A stretch of 64,000 nucleotides of DNA from Shouchella miscanthi (lineage in GTDB: Bacteria; Bacillota; Bacilli; Bacillales; Bacillaceae_D): contig NZ_CP042163.1 of assembly GCF_007725405.1 (NCBI RefSeq), positions 2,790,001 to 2,854,000 of the forward strand, in the 5' to 3' direction. The notes below the pieces were generated by a model, which saw only the letters and a program-made list of their open reading frames with translations, was not told the origin of the DNA and did not search any database. Positions 33,188 to 42,889 of the stretch are shown one piece after another. Position numbers and translations under genes: made by a program. How positions within the stretch are numbered: the stretch's first letter is position 1; each line of letters opens with the position of its first letter.

Positions 33188-33712
33188 TTAACGATTGCGA
33201 AAGCTTGCTTGCTCATTTACATGGTTCGCTAATTTTCTAAACGGTAACACTAATAATATGGCTAGTGCACTGTTTAAAACGAGTGTTGGTAGCAAACGGT
33301 CGAGAAGGAAATCCCCACCCGTCATCGTCGTTACACTTAGAATATAAAACAGACCATATTGAAAATATTCAAAGAGAAAAACAGCTATTGTACAAAGTAA
33401 AACTGCCCAAAGCGCCGATTCTTTTACCGCTTTTAACGGAACTGCTGATAGATAGCCTAAACAAGCAAATCCAAACATATAGATCCCTAAATAATTCGTA
33501 AATACAACATCATAAAGGAGACCAAAAGCAAGTCCATAAATAAGCGCAACTTGCTTGCCTGAATATAAACCAATTAAGACAATGGTCATTATAACTAACC
33601 TTGGAACGACATATTGTGTCGCTTCTGTATAGTTAGCCAGCATATAAGGAAGAAGAGAGCCTTCTAAAATGAAAAGAAAAACGAGTACAATGGAAAAATA
33701 GGTCCGACTCAT
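33188..33712 (-). CDS. mreD: Rod-shape protein MreD
   Basis: A 174-residue membrane protein with five to six hydrophobic segments that joins MreC in the elongation (rod) complex. The sequence is variable as usual, with GLAFGLLYDVVFTNYLGIYMFGF as the most typical part. Its start overlaps the mreC stop by 4 bp. Confidence 0.93.
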   Translation of the reverse strand: MSRTYFSIVLVFLFILEGSLLPYMLANYTEATQYVVPRLVIMTIVLIGLYSGKQVALIYGLAFGLLYDVVFTNYLGIYMFGFACLGYLSAVPLKAVKESALWAVLLCTIAVFLFEYFQYGLFYILSVTTMTGGDFLLDRLLPTLVLNSALAILLVLPFRKLANHVNEQASFRNR

Positions 33713-34611
33713 TCTCCCTCACCCTCTTCATCACCCAGGTCCTCTTCGGCTGAATCCATGCTAGGTAAATGTCTTTGAACAACGAAGACGTAGTCGAGTT
33801 TTGAAAAATCAGCAGTTGGATGAATATAGATATTCTGAGATAGGCCAAATTCATCTACTTCCACTCTCTCTACTTCACCGATTAATAAGCCTGAAGGGTA
33901 AACATCGCCTAAACCAGATGTTGTTACCGTTTCCCCTTCGCTAATCGGCACGTCGATATCCACTTTTCGCATAATCAATAAATCTTCTGCGACATCGTAC
34001 CCTTCAATAAAGCCCATAGCTGGATCCTCATCTTCTTCCTCAACGAGCACTTGTGCTGACACTAAATTAGTTGGGTCATTATCACTTAATAACTGCACAA
34101 AAGAAGTAAACTTACTTGCGTCAGTCACTTTCCCAACCAATCCACCTTGTGAATCGATAACAGCCATATCACCTGTCACTTCATCTCTCTGACCGCGATT
34201 AATGCCAATATACTGCTCCCATGCATCAGGTGAACGATTAATCACAACAGCCGATATACGAGAGTAGTCGCTAAGGGTCTCGTCAATATCTAACATCCCT
34301 CTTAGACGTTCGTTTTCTTCATCCAACAAATCTTTTTGAACAGATAACTGTGCGTATTCCTCTAATCGTGTGCGTAGTAATTGATTCTCATCGTATACAT
34401 GAATGATCTCACTTACATTTTCATAAATCCCACCAATAAAATGCGCGGGTGCAGACACTAAGTTCTGAACCCAACCAATGGCATCACGCATAATTTGTTC
34501 TGGTTGAGATAAATTCCGGTCGTCTCTCATCGTGTAGCCAATTAACGCCATTAAAATGATAATACTTACTAATAAAACAATGAGCTTCTTGTTAGAGAAA
34601 AAAGATCGCAT
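33709..34611 (-). CDS. mreC: Rod-shape protein MreC
   Basis: A 300-residue bitopic protein with an N-terminal membrane segment (about 8-26), a coiled coil (about 70-105, DENQLLRTRLEEYAQL) and the extracellular double-barrel domain (about 120-275) with VINRSPDAWEQYIGINRGQRD and TTSGLGDVYPSGLLIGEV. It scaffolds the peptidoglycan elongation complex outside the membrane. The short tail (residues 285-300) is very acidic. It follows mreB by 11 bp. Confidence 0.95.
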   Translation of the reverse strand: MRSFFSNKKLIVLLVSIIILMALIGYTMRDDRNLSQPEQIMRDAIGWVQNLVSAPAHFIGGIYENVSEIIHVYDENQLLRTRLEEYAQLSVQKDLLDEENERLRGMLDIDETLSDYSRISAVVINRSPDAWEQYIGINRGQRDEVTGDMAVIDSQGGLVGKVTDASKFTSFVQLLSDNDPTNLVSAQVLVEEEDEDPAMGFIEGYDVAEDLLIMRKVDIDVPISEGETVTTSGLGDVYPSGLLIGEVERVEVDEFGLSQNIYIHPTADFSKLDYVFVVQRHLPSMDSAEEDLGDEEGEGE

Positions 34612-34622
34612 TCTCTATCCCT

Positions 34623-35654
34623 CTATTTCCAATTTGATCGAGCTGAACCTGCTTTTGTACGGAATAAATGAATATTTTCCAGTGCGCGTCCTGTGCCAAT
34701 CGCTACACAATCAAGTGGGTCTTCAGCCACAATAACAGGCATATTTGTTTCTTCACTTAACACTTTGTCCAAATTCTTCAGTAATGCTCCTCCACCTGTT
34801 AAGACAATACCACGATCCATTATGTCGGCGGCTAACTCAGGTGGTGACTGCTCAAGTGTATCTTTAACTGCTTCAATAATCGTTTCCACTGTGTCCGAAA
34901 GCGCATTGGATATTTCACCTGACGTTACCGTAATCGTCTTCGGAAGTCCAGTTAAAAGATCTCGACCACGAATATCCATATCCTGACTTTCTTCGTCGTC
35001 AGCGCTTGCTGAACCAATTTCAAGCTTTAATGTTTCGGCTGTACGTTCCCCAATCATTAGATTGTAAGTCTTTTTCACATATTGAATAATGGCATCGTCC
35101 ATCTCATCGCCAGCTACGCGAATGGATTGACTTGTTACAATTCCGCCTAATGAAATAATGGCGACTTCTGTCGTACCACCACCAATATCAACTACCATAC
35201 TACCGGTTGGTTCCCAAACTGGTAAGTTTGCACCAATTGCAGCCGCAAAAGGCTCTTCTAGCGTGTATGCTTCTTTTGCGCCTGCTTGTTTTGTTGCATC
35301 CTCTACAGCTCGTTTTTCAACTGCTGTAATACCAGACGGCACGCACACCATGACAGCTGGTTTGCGGCTAAACATCGAACTATTTTTCATTGCTTGTTGA
35401 ATAAAATGCTTAAGCATTGTTGCAGTAGTATCAAAGTCAGCAATGACACCATCTTTCATTGGTCGAACCGCCACAATATTCCCTGGCGTACGACCAATCA
35501 TTTTCTTTGCGTCATTTCCCACCGCTTGGATTGAGTTCGTGTCTGTACGTAGTGCTACAACAGATGGCTCTCTAAGCACAATTCCCTTTCCTTTTGTGTA
35601 AACGAGTGTATTTGCTGTCCCTAAATCAATTCCAATGTCTCTATTTCCAAACAT
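34623..35654 (-). CDS. mreB: Rod-shape actin homologue MreB
   Basis: A 343-residue bacterial actin that guides lateral wall synthesis. Nucleotide-binding segments are [27 protein letters not shown] and [15 protein letters not shown]. The start at 35654 gives the canonical N terminus [12 protein letters not shown]. Its ribosome binding site is weak (AAAGAGA), while a strong AAAGGGAGG lies 60 bp farther upstream, where no usual start codon follows at proper spacing. The longer in-frame version (24 extra residues from 35723) is less likely. Confidence 0.94.
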   Translation of the reverse strand: MFGNRDIGIDLGTANTLVYTKGKGIVLREPSVVALRTDTNSIQAVGNDAKKMIGRTPGNIVAVRPMKDGVIADFDTTATMLKHFIQQAMKNSSMFSRKPAVMVCVPSGITAVEKRAVEDATKQAGAKEAYTLEEPFAAAIGANLPVWEPTGSMVVDIGGGTTEVAIISLGGIVTSQSIRVAGDEMDDAIIQYVKKTYNLMIGERTAETLKLEIGSASADDEESQDMDIRGRDLLTGLPKTITVTSGEISNALSDTVETIIEAVKDTLEQSPPELAADIMDRGIVLTGGGALLKNLDKVLSEETNMPVIVAEDPLDCVAIGTGRALENIHLFRTKAGSARSNWK

Positions 35655-35896
35655 GTATGTATACTGTCTCTTTCGCTTTCTGTACAAGCGACCTAATAAA
35701 TAGACAGATTCCTCCCTTTGCATTCACGTAGGTTCGTGGTTTTTCATTCTATTTATAATGGATGTGCATGCTTTCGCTACATTTCGACATCACTATAACG
35801 CAAACTCATACCCTTTATTATATCGAATTGTAAGCAAAAAAAATAGCCTTAAAGTTCCCTAGGCAAAAAAAAGTGATTCCATGGTTATTGATAATT

Positions 35897-36586
35897 TTAC
35901 ATACTTATAAATCCACGTTCTTTTAAACTCACATAATGAGTTTCATCACCAATGATAATGTGATCCAAAAGTGAGATGCCAAGTATTCTTCCAGCTTCAT
36001 TCAGTCTTTTCGTTACATTAATGTCTTCTGGACTAGGAGAAGGATCACCACTCGGATGATTGTGAAGACAAATAACAGCAGCGGATGACGTACGCAATGC
36101 CTCTTTAAATACCTCTCGTGGATGGACGATGCTCGCATTTAAACTTCCAATAAAGACTGTTTTTTGTTTTATTACATAATTTTTGGTATTTAAATAAAGT
36201 ACGACAAAATGCTCTTGATGAATGCCGATTAGATCATCGGCAACGATCTGAACCGCATCATCTGGAGAAGCAATGACTCTTTTTTGTCCTTTTCCTTCTC
36301 GGTTTATTCGTTTACCAAGTTCCATTGCCGCTGCAAGTTCAATTGCTTTTGTTACTCCTATCCCTTTAATGAGCCTCATTTCTTCAAGTGATGATTCACT
36401 TAAAGCAGTTAATGTTTTATAAGTAGAAAGCAATTGAGCAGCAACCTGCAACGCCGAGTATTGCTTTGTACCTGAACGGAGCATAATGGCAAGGATTTCT
36501 TGATTTGAGAGGGCTTTCGCCCCCTCACGGAGGAATCGTTCTCGGGGACGCTCTTGAAGAGGGACATCGCGAATAATAATGGACAC
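35897..36586 (-). CDS. radC: RadC-family JAMM protein
   Basis: A 229-residue protein with an N-terminal helix-hairpin-helix-like part (ERPRERFLREGAKALSNQEILAIMLRSG, LIKGIGVTKAIEL) and a C-terminal JAB1/MPN+ metalloprotease fold with the motif HNHPSGDPSPSPED. Despite the name its role in repair is doubtful. The GTG at 36586 has AAAGGAG 8 nt upstream and is far better supported than the upstream ATG. It follows maf in the normal order. Confidence 0.94.
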   Translation of the reverse strand: MSIIIRDVPLQERPRERFLREGAKALSNQEILAIMLRSGTKQYSALQVAAQLLSTYKTLTALSESSLEEMRLIKGIGVTKAIELAAAMELGKRINREGKGQKRVIASPDDAVQIVADDLIGIHQEHFVVLYLNTKNYVIKQKTVFIGSLNASIVHPREVFKEALRTSSAAVICLHNHPSGDPSPSPEDINVTKRLNEAGRILGISLLDHIIIGDETHYVSLKERGFISM

Positions 36587-36599
36587 GTACGTAGCTCCT

Positions 36600-37181
36600 T
36601 TATTTAGAGATTTTAGGGAAAATGCGAAAGGTAGCGAGAGCTTGAATGGTTTTAACAACTGGTAAACCAACAACTGTGTAATAATCACCTTTTATCTCTG
36701 AAACAAACATGGCACCTAAGCTTTGAATGCCATATCCACCCGCTTTATCACACCATTCATCTGTTTCTAAATATTGCTGCAGAAGTTCATTTTGAATCGA
36801 TGTCATTGTCACGTAGGTTGTTTGAGAGAAAAGAATGGACTTTTCACGCTGAAAAAGCGCAACTCCGGTAGAGACACTATGAGTTGAATCCGACAATGAA
36901 AGTAACATTTCTTGTGCCTCTTGCTTTGATTGTGGCTTTCCCAGATGGTGGCCATTATGAGACACAATTGTATCAGCAGCTAACACAACGTGATCCGGAA
37001 ATTGTTTCGCAACAACACTGGCTTTTCGACGTGCAAGAATACAGACCGCTTCTTCGGTTGATTGTTTACCATCTAGTGATTCGTCTACCTCGCTTGCATA
37101 AACAGAAAATGGAATGTGGCATTGTTTAAGGAGTTCACTTCGCCTTGGGGAACTAGAAGCTAATAGAAGGGGATGGATCAT
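36600..37181 (-). CDS. maf: Maf-family nucleotide pyrophosphatase
   Basis: A 193-residue protein with the hallmark LLLASSSPRRSELL at the N terminus, then EVDES, VLAADTIVSHNG and the late KAGGYGIQSLGAMFVSEIKGDYYTVVGLPV. Maf proteins hydrolyse dTTP/UTP and modified nucleotides and slow septation when overproduced in B. subtilis. It lies just upstream of radC. Confidence 0.96.
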   Translation of the reverse strand: MIHPLLLASSSPRRSELLKQCHIPFSVYASEVDESLDGKQSTEEAVCILARRKASVVAKQFPDHVVLAADTIVSHNGHHLGKPQSKQEAQEMLLSLSDSTHSVSTGVALFQREKSILFSQTTYVTMTSIQNELLQQYLETDEWCDKAGGYGIQSLGAMFVSEIKGDYYTVVGLPVVKTIQALATFRIFPKISK

Positions 37182-37271
37182 AAAGCACCTCTACTTTTTC
37201 TTTTTATTGTACAGGTGTTAGAAGTAGTTTACCAATAGTAAAGAGGAAAAAACAACAACAATTTAAAAGAA

Positions 37272-37304
37272 GACGAAAAACCTGATGATGTAAGGTTTTT
37301 CGTC
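37272..37304 (-). terminator. Terminator after the S9 peptidase gene
   Basis: GACGAAAAACCT and AGGTTTTTCGTC form a perfect 12-bp stem; the minus strand continues TTCTTTT. Confidence 0.8.
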
Positions 37305-37424
37305 TCTATAATACTTCTTCTGTTTCGTTAAATTTAACAGAGTTCTGCTATCCTACATTCTATTTAGCTACGTATCTTCTCAACATACCGTAATATAAAT
37401 TTAAGTATGAAAGAAGTTGACTTA

Positions 37425-39374
37425 TTACGAAAGATACTCTTCGAACCAACCTAGAATAGCTTCTAATCGCTTCACACGGAGACTCGGTTTTCCACTTCTG
37501 GACAATTCATGATTCGCTTCAGGAAAACGAATAAACCGTGTTTGTTTGCCTAATCGTTTTAATGCGATAAATAGTTGCTCTGCTTGCTCTATTGGACATC
37601 GAAGGTCATTCTCACCGTGCAAAATAAGCAAAGGTGTTTCCACATTGGCAACATATTTTATAGGAGAATGTTGCCAAAGAGTCTCCATCTCATCAAGCTC
37701 AGCTTTAATTTGCCAGTCAGAAAAATAATACCCTATGTCACTAACGCCGTAAAAGCTAATCCAGTTTGAAATCGAACGTTGCGTAACAGCTGCTTTAAAT
37801 CGATTGGTATGACCAACCGCCCAATTCGTCATAAACCCACCGTAGCTTCCGCCAGTCATACCAAGCCTAGACTCATCAACCCAACTATTTGTTTTAACGA
37901 CATCGTCAAGAATGTCCATAAGATCCTGAAAATCGCCTCCACCGTAATCGCCGCGAACAGCATCAACAAAGGCTTGTCCATAACCATGGCTTCCTCTCGG
38001 ATTTGTATAAAGCACACCGTATCCTTTTGCCGTCAACATTTGAAATTCATGAAAATACGTATTCGCGTACATCGCATGTGGTCCACCGTGCACTTCTAAA
38101 ATCAACGGATACGTTTGACCTTCTTCGTAAAAAGTCGGTTTCATTAACCAGCCCTCTACAAATGAACCATCTTCCCGGCTAACATTTACTTTTTCAGGAA
38201 CACTAACTTGGAATTCTTCTTCAAATGCTTCATTAAACGTTGTTAAACGGTTTAATGCCTTGTCTTTATTGCTTACATGATAACATTCACTTGGCTCCAC
38301 AACAGAACTATGGGTTACAATGAATTCATCTTGATAAAAATCAAAGCCGTTTATATGTGCATCCGTGTTAGTCAGCTTTTGCTGATCACCATTTAGTGAG
38401 AATCTCCATACGTTTACTGCCCCTTCGCTGGAAACCAACGTATATAGCGACTGACCATCGTTAGAGAAACGCAATCGATTTGATCCTGTTTGCTGTAAAA
38501 AGTCTCCAATTGCTATATCGCCAATAAAATGATCGACATTTTCTGTTAGATTTAGTGTTTCCACAGTACCGGTGCGATAAATGTTTATCTTTGGAAGAGT
38601 CGCATTCTCATATTCCCGTTGATGGCTCAATAAAGCAATTGTCTGTCCATCTGGCGACACAGCTCCGCCAGTAATCACTTGAACTTCTTTCGTCACTTGC
38701 CGCTCCTGCTTCGTATCCATATTAATAAGGTAGGCGTGTGCGCTAAATGAGAAATCACGGTTTTCCGCTCGATCACTCGCAAAAAGAATGTGACGGGAGT
38801 CTCCCGAAAAGTCTAATAGCTGACTATCATATTGATCAGTAGTTAGCCACTGTTGTTTGTCTGTCCTTAAATCAACGCTTCCAATGCGCATCACTCGATC
38901 GTCATGCAGACCACGCTGGTCAGACTTATATTTCATTTGATCAATAACAAGCGGCTCTGGTTTTTGTCGTGCTTGTTCATTTTCTTCGGACTCTTTAAAA
39001 AACGTTGAATACGCGACTGTTGCTCCATCGGGGGCCAGCATATAAGAAAGAATCCCATGTTCCTCATACGTTACTTGCTTGGCATCGGCCAAGCCCTGCT
39101 TTAAGAATACTTGGTTTTTTCCTTCGCGATTGGATAGATATGTATAGCCATCACCACTTGGTAGCCACTGAGGCGCCACATGCTTACCTTTTTCTTGGGT
39201 TAATTTAGTTTGTTTACCTGTCTTTATGTCTATTACATATAAATGAGATTGATAAGTATTCTCGTGCTCATCTAAGTTCGTCACGACAAGGATTGCTTTT
39301 GTTCCATCAGGAGAAACAACTGGATTCGTTACCGTGCTTAATTGATATAAAGATTGTGCCATTAACTCTTTCAC
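37425..39374 (-). CDS. S9 family peptidase (acylaminoacyl-peptidase/YuxL-like)
   Basis: A 649-residue cytoplasmic serine peptidase of the prolyl oligopeptidase class. The N-terminal ~390 residues form a beta-propeller with WD40/TolB-like repeats (VSPDGTKAILVV, LAPDGATVAYS, VSPDGQTIALLS). The C-terminal hydrolase domain has the nucleophile GMTGGSYGGFMTNW, the Asp in LHGENDLRCP and the His in PEANHELSRSG. It should remove small acylated or proline-containing peptides. GTG start with AAAGGAGG. It lies between maf and spoIIB, where B. subtilis has no gene, and ends in its own terminator. Confidence 0.93.
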   Translation of the reverse strand: MKELMAQSLYQLSTVTNPVVSPDGTKAILVVTNLDEHENTYQSHLYVIDIKTGKQTKLTQEKGKHVAPQWLPSGDGYTYLSNREGKNQVFLKQGLADAKQVTYEEHGILSYMLAPDGATVAYSTFFKESEENEQARQKPEPLVIDQMKYKSDQRGLHDDRVMRIGSVDLRTDKQQWLTTDQYDSQLLDFSGDSRHILFASDRAENRDFSFSAHAYLINMDTKQERQVTKEVQVITGGAVSPDGQTIALLSHQREYENATLPKINIYRTGTVETLNLTENVDHFIGDIAIGDFLQQTGSNRLRFSNDGQSLYTLVSSEGAVNVWRFSLNGDQQKLTNTDAHINGFDFYQDEFIVTHSSVVEPSECYHVSNKDKALNRLTTFNEAFEEEFQVSVPEKVNVSREDGSFVEGWLMKPTFYEEGQTYPLILEVHGGPHAMYANTYFHEFQMLTAKGYGVLYTNPRGSHGYGQAFVDAVRGDYGGGDFQDLMDILDDVVKTNSWVDESRLGMTGGSYGGFMTNWAVGHTNRFKAAVTQRSISNWISFYGVSDIGYYFSDWQIKAELDEMETLWQHSPIKYVANVETPLLILHGENDLRCPIEQAEQLFIALKRLGKQTRFIRFPEANHELSRSGKPSLRVKRLEAILGWFEEYLS

Positions 39375-39428
39375 TCGATAAACCTCCTTTTTTGTAAAGT
39401 ATATCGAAATCTTTCGGAAGACGAAAGA

Positions 39429-39453
39429 AAAAAGATGTCAAATGACATCTTTT
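39429..39453 (-). terminator. Terminator after spoIIB
   Basis: AAAAAGATGTCA and TGACATCTTTTT are complementary with a 2-nt gap (the inner pairs must open to make a loop). T-runs occur on both strands. Confidence 0.75.
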
Positions 39454-39465
39454 TAATGGCACTGG

Positions 39466-40536
39466 CTATTCTTCATTAATAAATGTTACTACTTCTTCAT
39501 ATTGGACAATGAGCTGAAGTAACTGTTGTTGTATGTGATAAAGCGCATCGTTTTCGTTAGATTCATGATAGGTATTCAGTTCTTTTACAGCCGAAAATAA
39601 TGTATCCGCATACTGCAAACTTTTTTCACGAGCTTGCTCATTCATTTGTGAAAAAGCTCTATCACGAGAATCGCGCAAATGCTCAACAGACTGATTTAAT
39701 TGTGCTATATTCTCCTTGCTAATGGAACCGCGTTCGTTTGCCACAATGAATTGGGAAGAAACGTTATTCAAAAACTGATAGACTGCATTCGCGCTCGTGT
39801 ACCAATTTGCAGCATCTTCTCCACCGACTGACACTTCACCACCCTCTACTGTATACGTCTTCACATATGTCTCCTGTCCCTGTTCACCGTAATGCTCGCT
39901 TAGTTCTGTACCCCTTGCTTGATCATTAGCTACTCCTAAAAACATATATTGCGTTTCCTCACCTGGTATGAGTACGGCAGGCAGCCCTTTTTCTTTTGTC
40001 TCTAATACAACTTTTTCAGCTGTTTCCATATCTGTGAATGCGGCTCCTTGAACAACGTCCACGTGTAAGCTTGGAAAGGAGACATCTGTATAGACCGTTG
40101 CTTGAGCAGGAATAACAGCCTCGCCATACGCCGTGTCATCGTTTAAAAAGAATTGGAAGACAACAATACCAAGTCCTAGTCCAACAACAATAGCAGACAT
40201 AACAGCACCAACAATTGGCCAAGGAATGGACAGCTGGATTTTATTTTTTCGATTTTTAGGAGGGAGCTTTGGTCCTTTAGAGCGGTCACCATCATCCCAA
40301 AAAGGCTCATTTCCAGATTTTTTCACATTTAATTTTTCAGTGAAGTCCACAACTTTATCTTCTTCTGGTTGTAAATCGTCATTATCTTGTGGCGTTGAAT
40401 GGTTTTTTTGAAATACTGAACGATCCCAGCTAATCACTTCAATCGGTTCTGAGTCTTCACTTTTGGGTGCAGGACGACTGTTTTTTTTCATTGATTGCGG
40501 GAACTTAAAATTCATCGAATGCTTTTGATCACTCAT
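39466..40536 (-). CDS. spoIIB: Stage II sporulation protein SpoIIB-like (SPOR-type)
   Basis: A 356-residue bitopic protein. A long polar cytoplasmic N part (about 1-103) is followed by one membrane helix (about 105-130) and an extracellular region. About residues 140-215 have the SPOR-like pattern (PSLHVDVVQGAAFTDMETAEKVVLETKEKGLPAVLI). The last 130 residues are helical. In B. subtilis SpoIIB helps start septal wall removal during engulfment. The position between comC and the maf side supports the name more than sequence identity does. Confidence 0.85.
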   Translation of the reverse strand: MSDQKHSMNFKFPQSMKKNSRPAPKSEDSEPIEVISWDRSVFQKNHSTPQDNDDLQPEEDKVVDFTEKLNVKKSGNEPFWDDGDRSKGPKLPPKNRKNKIQLSIPWPIVGAVMSAIVVGLGLGIVVFQFFLNDDTAYGEAVIPAQATVYTDVSFPSLHVDVVQGAAFTDMETAEKVVLETKEKGLPAVLIPGEETQYMFLGVANDQARGTELSEHYGEQGQETYVKTYTVEGGEVSVGGEDAANWYTSANAVYQFLNNVSSQFIVANERGSISKENIAQLNQSVEHLRDSRDRAFSQMNEQAREKSLQYADTLFSAVKELNTYHESNENDALYHIQQQLLQLIVQYEEVVTFINEE

Positions 40537-40581
40537 AAGTAAACACCCCTTTCCCTCTATACATATGAGGCTTGTCTTTAT

Positions 40582-41319
40582 TTAGACCACATAAGGTAAA
40601 AAATAGACAATTAGTGCGGCGATGCTAATAAATGGTGCAAACGGAATTTTCATTCGCTTACTGTCTTCATATTTCTGTCTAAACGAGGGATGTATAAACA
40701 CAAATAATAGGGCAATTGAGGAAGCCACTGCAATAATGAGCAATGTCGATTGAATACCAAACAACAGCATAAAAAGAAGAAATAATTTAACATCGCCACC
40801 ACCGAGCTGTTCTTTTTGACAAGCATAAAGTAAGGTACTCAAAAGTACAAGGCTAATGACCAATGAAAAAAGATCAAACGTAATGGGATGAACAAAGAAT
40901 CGTAGCGCAAGGAGCGGAATGGAAAACAAGAGTAAAATACGATTTGGTATGCGAAAGGAGCGAATATCTGTAAGTGTAAGGAGGATTAACATTGAAATGA
41001 GTAAAAACGACATAACATAGTCTACGAAGTGATTAGCATAATACCAAGAGAGAAAAAATAAGACACCTGTTATGACTTCAATAAGAGGAAAGTAAAAAGG
41101 GATCTTCTGATGACAAAAGCGACATTTTCCCCTTAATAACAAATAAGAGATAACAGGAATCAAGTCGATGGCTTGGATTGTCTGTTGACAATGTTCACAC
41201 TTTGATCGCCCTTTCATCGTTTGCTTGAACGTTCCACGGGACAGAAATGAAAGAAAGTACGAGCCTGTAACCATCCCTACGAGGCTTATATAGATGCCGA
41301 TTACAAAAGATTCAGCCAA
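40582..41319 (-). CDS. comC: Type IV prepilin leader peptidase ComC
   Basis: A 245-residue membrane aspartic protease that processes competence pseudopilins and methylates their new N terminus. It has a zinc-type cysteine pair set (Cys41, Cys44, Cys66, Cys69) in the first cytoplasmic loop and two active-site aspartates in TLTDIRSFRIPN and LGGGDVKLF. The TTG start has AGGAGG upstream. I saw no convincing ComK box in front of it. Its presence shows that the competence machinery is at least partly kept. Confidence 0.95.
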   Translation of the reverse strand: MAESFVIGIYISLVGMVTGSYFLSFLSRGTFKQTMKGRSKCEHCQQTIQAIDLIPVISYLLLRGKCRFCHQKIPFYFPLIEVITGVLFFLSWYYANHFVDYVMSFLLISMLILLTLTDIRSFRIPNRILLLFSIPLLALRFFVHPITFDLFSLVISLVLLSTLLYACQKEQLGGGDVKLFLLFMLLFGIQSTLLIIAVASSIALLFVFIHPSFRQKYEDSKRMKIPFAPFISIAALIVYFLPYVV

Positions 41320-41475
41320 CCGCTATGTTCCTCCTTCTACTTTATGTGTCTTTACTCATTCCACACCATTTGTCTCTTTCCCTGCTATTTTAGAAAATGA
41401 TTTCCACTCATGTGCGGAATAAAATTTTTGCTATTGCAACTATAAAAAAGATCACTGTCCTTTAGAGCATGTGCT

Positions 41476-41507
41476 AAAAACCGATAATGAATCGTATCAG
41501 GTTTTTT
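41476..41507 (-). terminator. Terminator after folC
   Basis: AAAACC plus GATA pair with TATC plus GGTTTT (one bulged base). T-runs occur on both strands. It lies in the 225-bp gap between comC and folC. Confidence 0.7.
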
Positions 41508-41544
41508 CACTTTAATAGGACAGCATTCTCTTTGTTTATCTTAA

Positions 41545-42831
41545 CTAAATGTTTCCGACTTCCTTCTTTTTCAGAAAATGACGAGCCTCTGAAATAAAAT
41601 AAAGAGAGCCAGTTACAATAATGACTTCATCCGCAGCGGCTGTTTCTATTTTCTCTACTATTTTTGTCTTCCAATCAACCACTTCTTCTTTTTGTACAAC
41701 TTGCTCAATTTGTTGAAACAATTCTTTTGCAGGCATCCCACGAAAGAATGAAAAGGAACAACAGTAATACGAAACGTTCATAGATTGGAGCGCTTTTATT
41801 AAAGGTGCAACGTCTTTCCCTTCTGTCACGCCGATAAATAACGCAATTTTTTTGGAAGCAAATTGTTGCCTTAACGTCTGTGCAAGTGCATGAAAGCCTT
41901 CTTGATTATGTGCACCATCAATTAATAATGCAGGATACTTACTTAACCACTCCATCCTACCTGGCCATGTTGTTTTTCGTAATCCTTCTCCTTTTGCAAA
42001 ATCGGATATGGGTCGGTCTAAATGCTTCTCGATTTCTTCACTTGCTTTTAATGCAAGCGCAGCATTATGATGCTGATGCTCTCCAAGCATTGACACCGTG
42101 TACGAATTACCTTGATACGTAAATCGACTTGTGTCCATCGTTTCGTATGTGAAATCATCCTTTAGAATTGAAATAGCTGCCTGCTTTTTATGCGCTTGCT
42201 CTTCAATGACCGCTCGCACATCACTTTGAATGTCACCAAGAATAATTGGCGTGTTCGGTTTAATAATCCCTGCTTTCTCAAACGCAATCTCTTCCAGGGT
42301 ATTTCCAAGAATATGCATGTGGTCATGTCCAATCATTGTGATCATCGATACGATCGGTTGAATCACATTGGTCGAATCAAACCGACCACCTAAACCTACT
42401 TCAATTAAACAAATATCTGGTTTTGCTCGCTCTGCAAAATAGAGGAACATAATAGTCGTAATCACTTCAAATTCTGTTGGCGAACCAAGGTCCGTATCCG
42501 CTAATTGTTCAACCAAAGGTCTTACTTTGTTTGCTCCCCACACTAAATCTTCACTAGAAATTGGATTGCCGTTAACTGAGATACGTTCTTCAAATCGTTC
42601 TATGTAGGGAGACGTAAATGTTCCTACTTGAAATTGTTCTTCTTCTAGTATATGTCTTAAAAAACTTACAGTGGACCCTTTCCCATTTGTTCCGCCAATA
42701 TGAACAGCTTTTATCTGTTGTTCCGGATGATTTAATTTCTCAAGCATCCATTCCATTCGCTTTAAGCCGGGCTTAATACCAAAAGGCAGCAAGGAATGAA
42801 TCCATGCAATTGCTTCTTCACTCGTTTTCAC
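41545..42831 (-). CDS. folC: Folylpolyglutamate synthase / dihydrofolate synthase
   Basis: A 428-residue Mur-ligase-type enzyme that adds glutamate to folates. The P-loop is VHIGGTNGKGSTVSF, followed by TSPYIERFEERISVNG, LIEVGLGGRFDSTN, GHDHMHILG and the C-domain LLIDGAHNQEGF. The GTG at 42831 is preferred over the ATG at 42888: AAGGAG lies 9 nt upstream and the extra 19 codons of the longer form are just a terminator hairpin. Expression probably depends on read-through from valS. Confidence 0.95.
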   Translation of the reverse strand: MKTSEEAIAWIHSLLPFGIKPGLKRMEWMLEKLNHPEQQIKAVHIGGTNGKGSTVSFLRHILEEEQFQVGTFTSPYIERFEERISVNGNPISSEDLVWGANKVRPLVEQLADTDLGSPTEFEVITTIMFLYFAERAKPDICLIEVGLGGRFDSTNVIQPIVSMITMIGHDHMHILGNTLEEIAFEKAGIIKPNTPIILGDIQSDVRAVIEEQAHKKQAAISILKDDFTYETMDTSRFTYQGNSYTVSMLGEHQHHNAALALKASEEIEKHLDRPISDFAKGEGLRKTTWPGRMEWLSKYPALLIDGAHNQEGFHALAQTLRQQFASKKIALFIGVTEGKDVAPLIKALQSMNVSYYCCSFSFFRGMPAKELFQQIEQVVQKEEVVDWKTKIVEKIETAAADEVIIVTGSLYFISEARHFLKKKEVGNI

Positions 42832-42846
42832 TGCACGTCTCTCCTT

Positions 42847-42882
42847 AAAAAAGGAGCTCAGGCGTTCTTTACGCTTGAGCTC
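42847..42882 (-). terminator. Terminator between valS and folC, abutting the folC ribosome binding site
   Basis: GAGCTCAAGCG and CGCCTGAGCTC pair (11 bp, one G-U) around a 7-nt loop, then CTTTTTT and directly AAGGAG of folC on the minus strand. It lies 8 bp after the valS stop. Confidence 0.88.
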
Positions 42883-42889
42883 TTTCATT

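Noticed and set aside
35825-35880. Terminator between mreB and radC
   Set aside because: Only four base pairs (GCCT/AGGC) can form between the A and T runs; too weak to call.
41330-41460. Possible ComK box upstream of comC
   Set aside because: A/T-rich runs occur, but no pair of AAAA-N5-TTTT elements with proper spacing was found.
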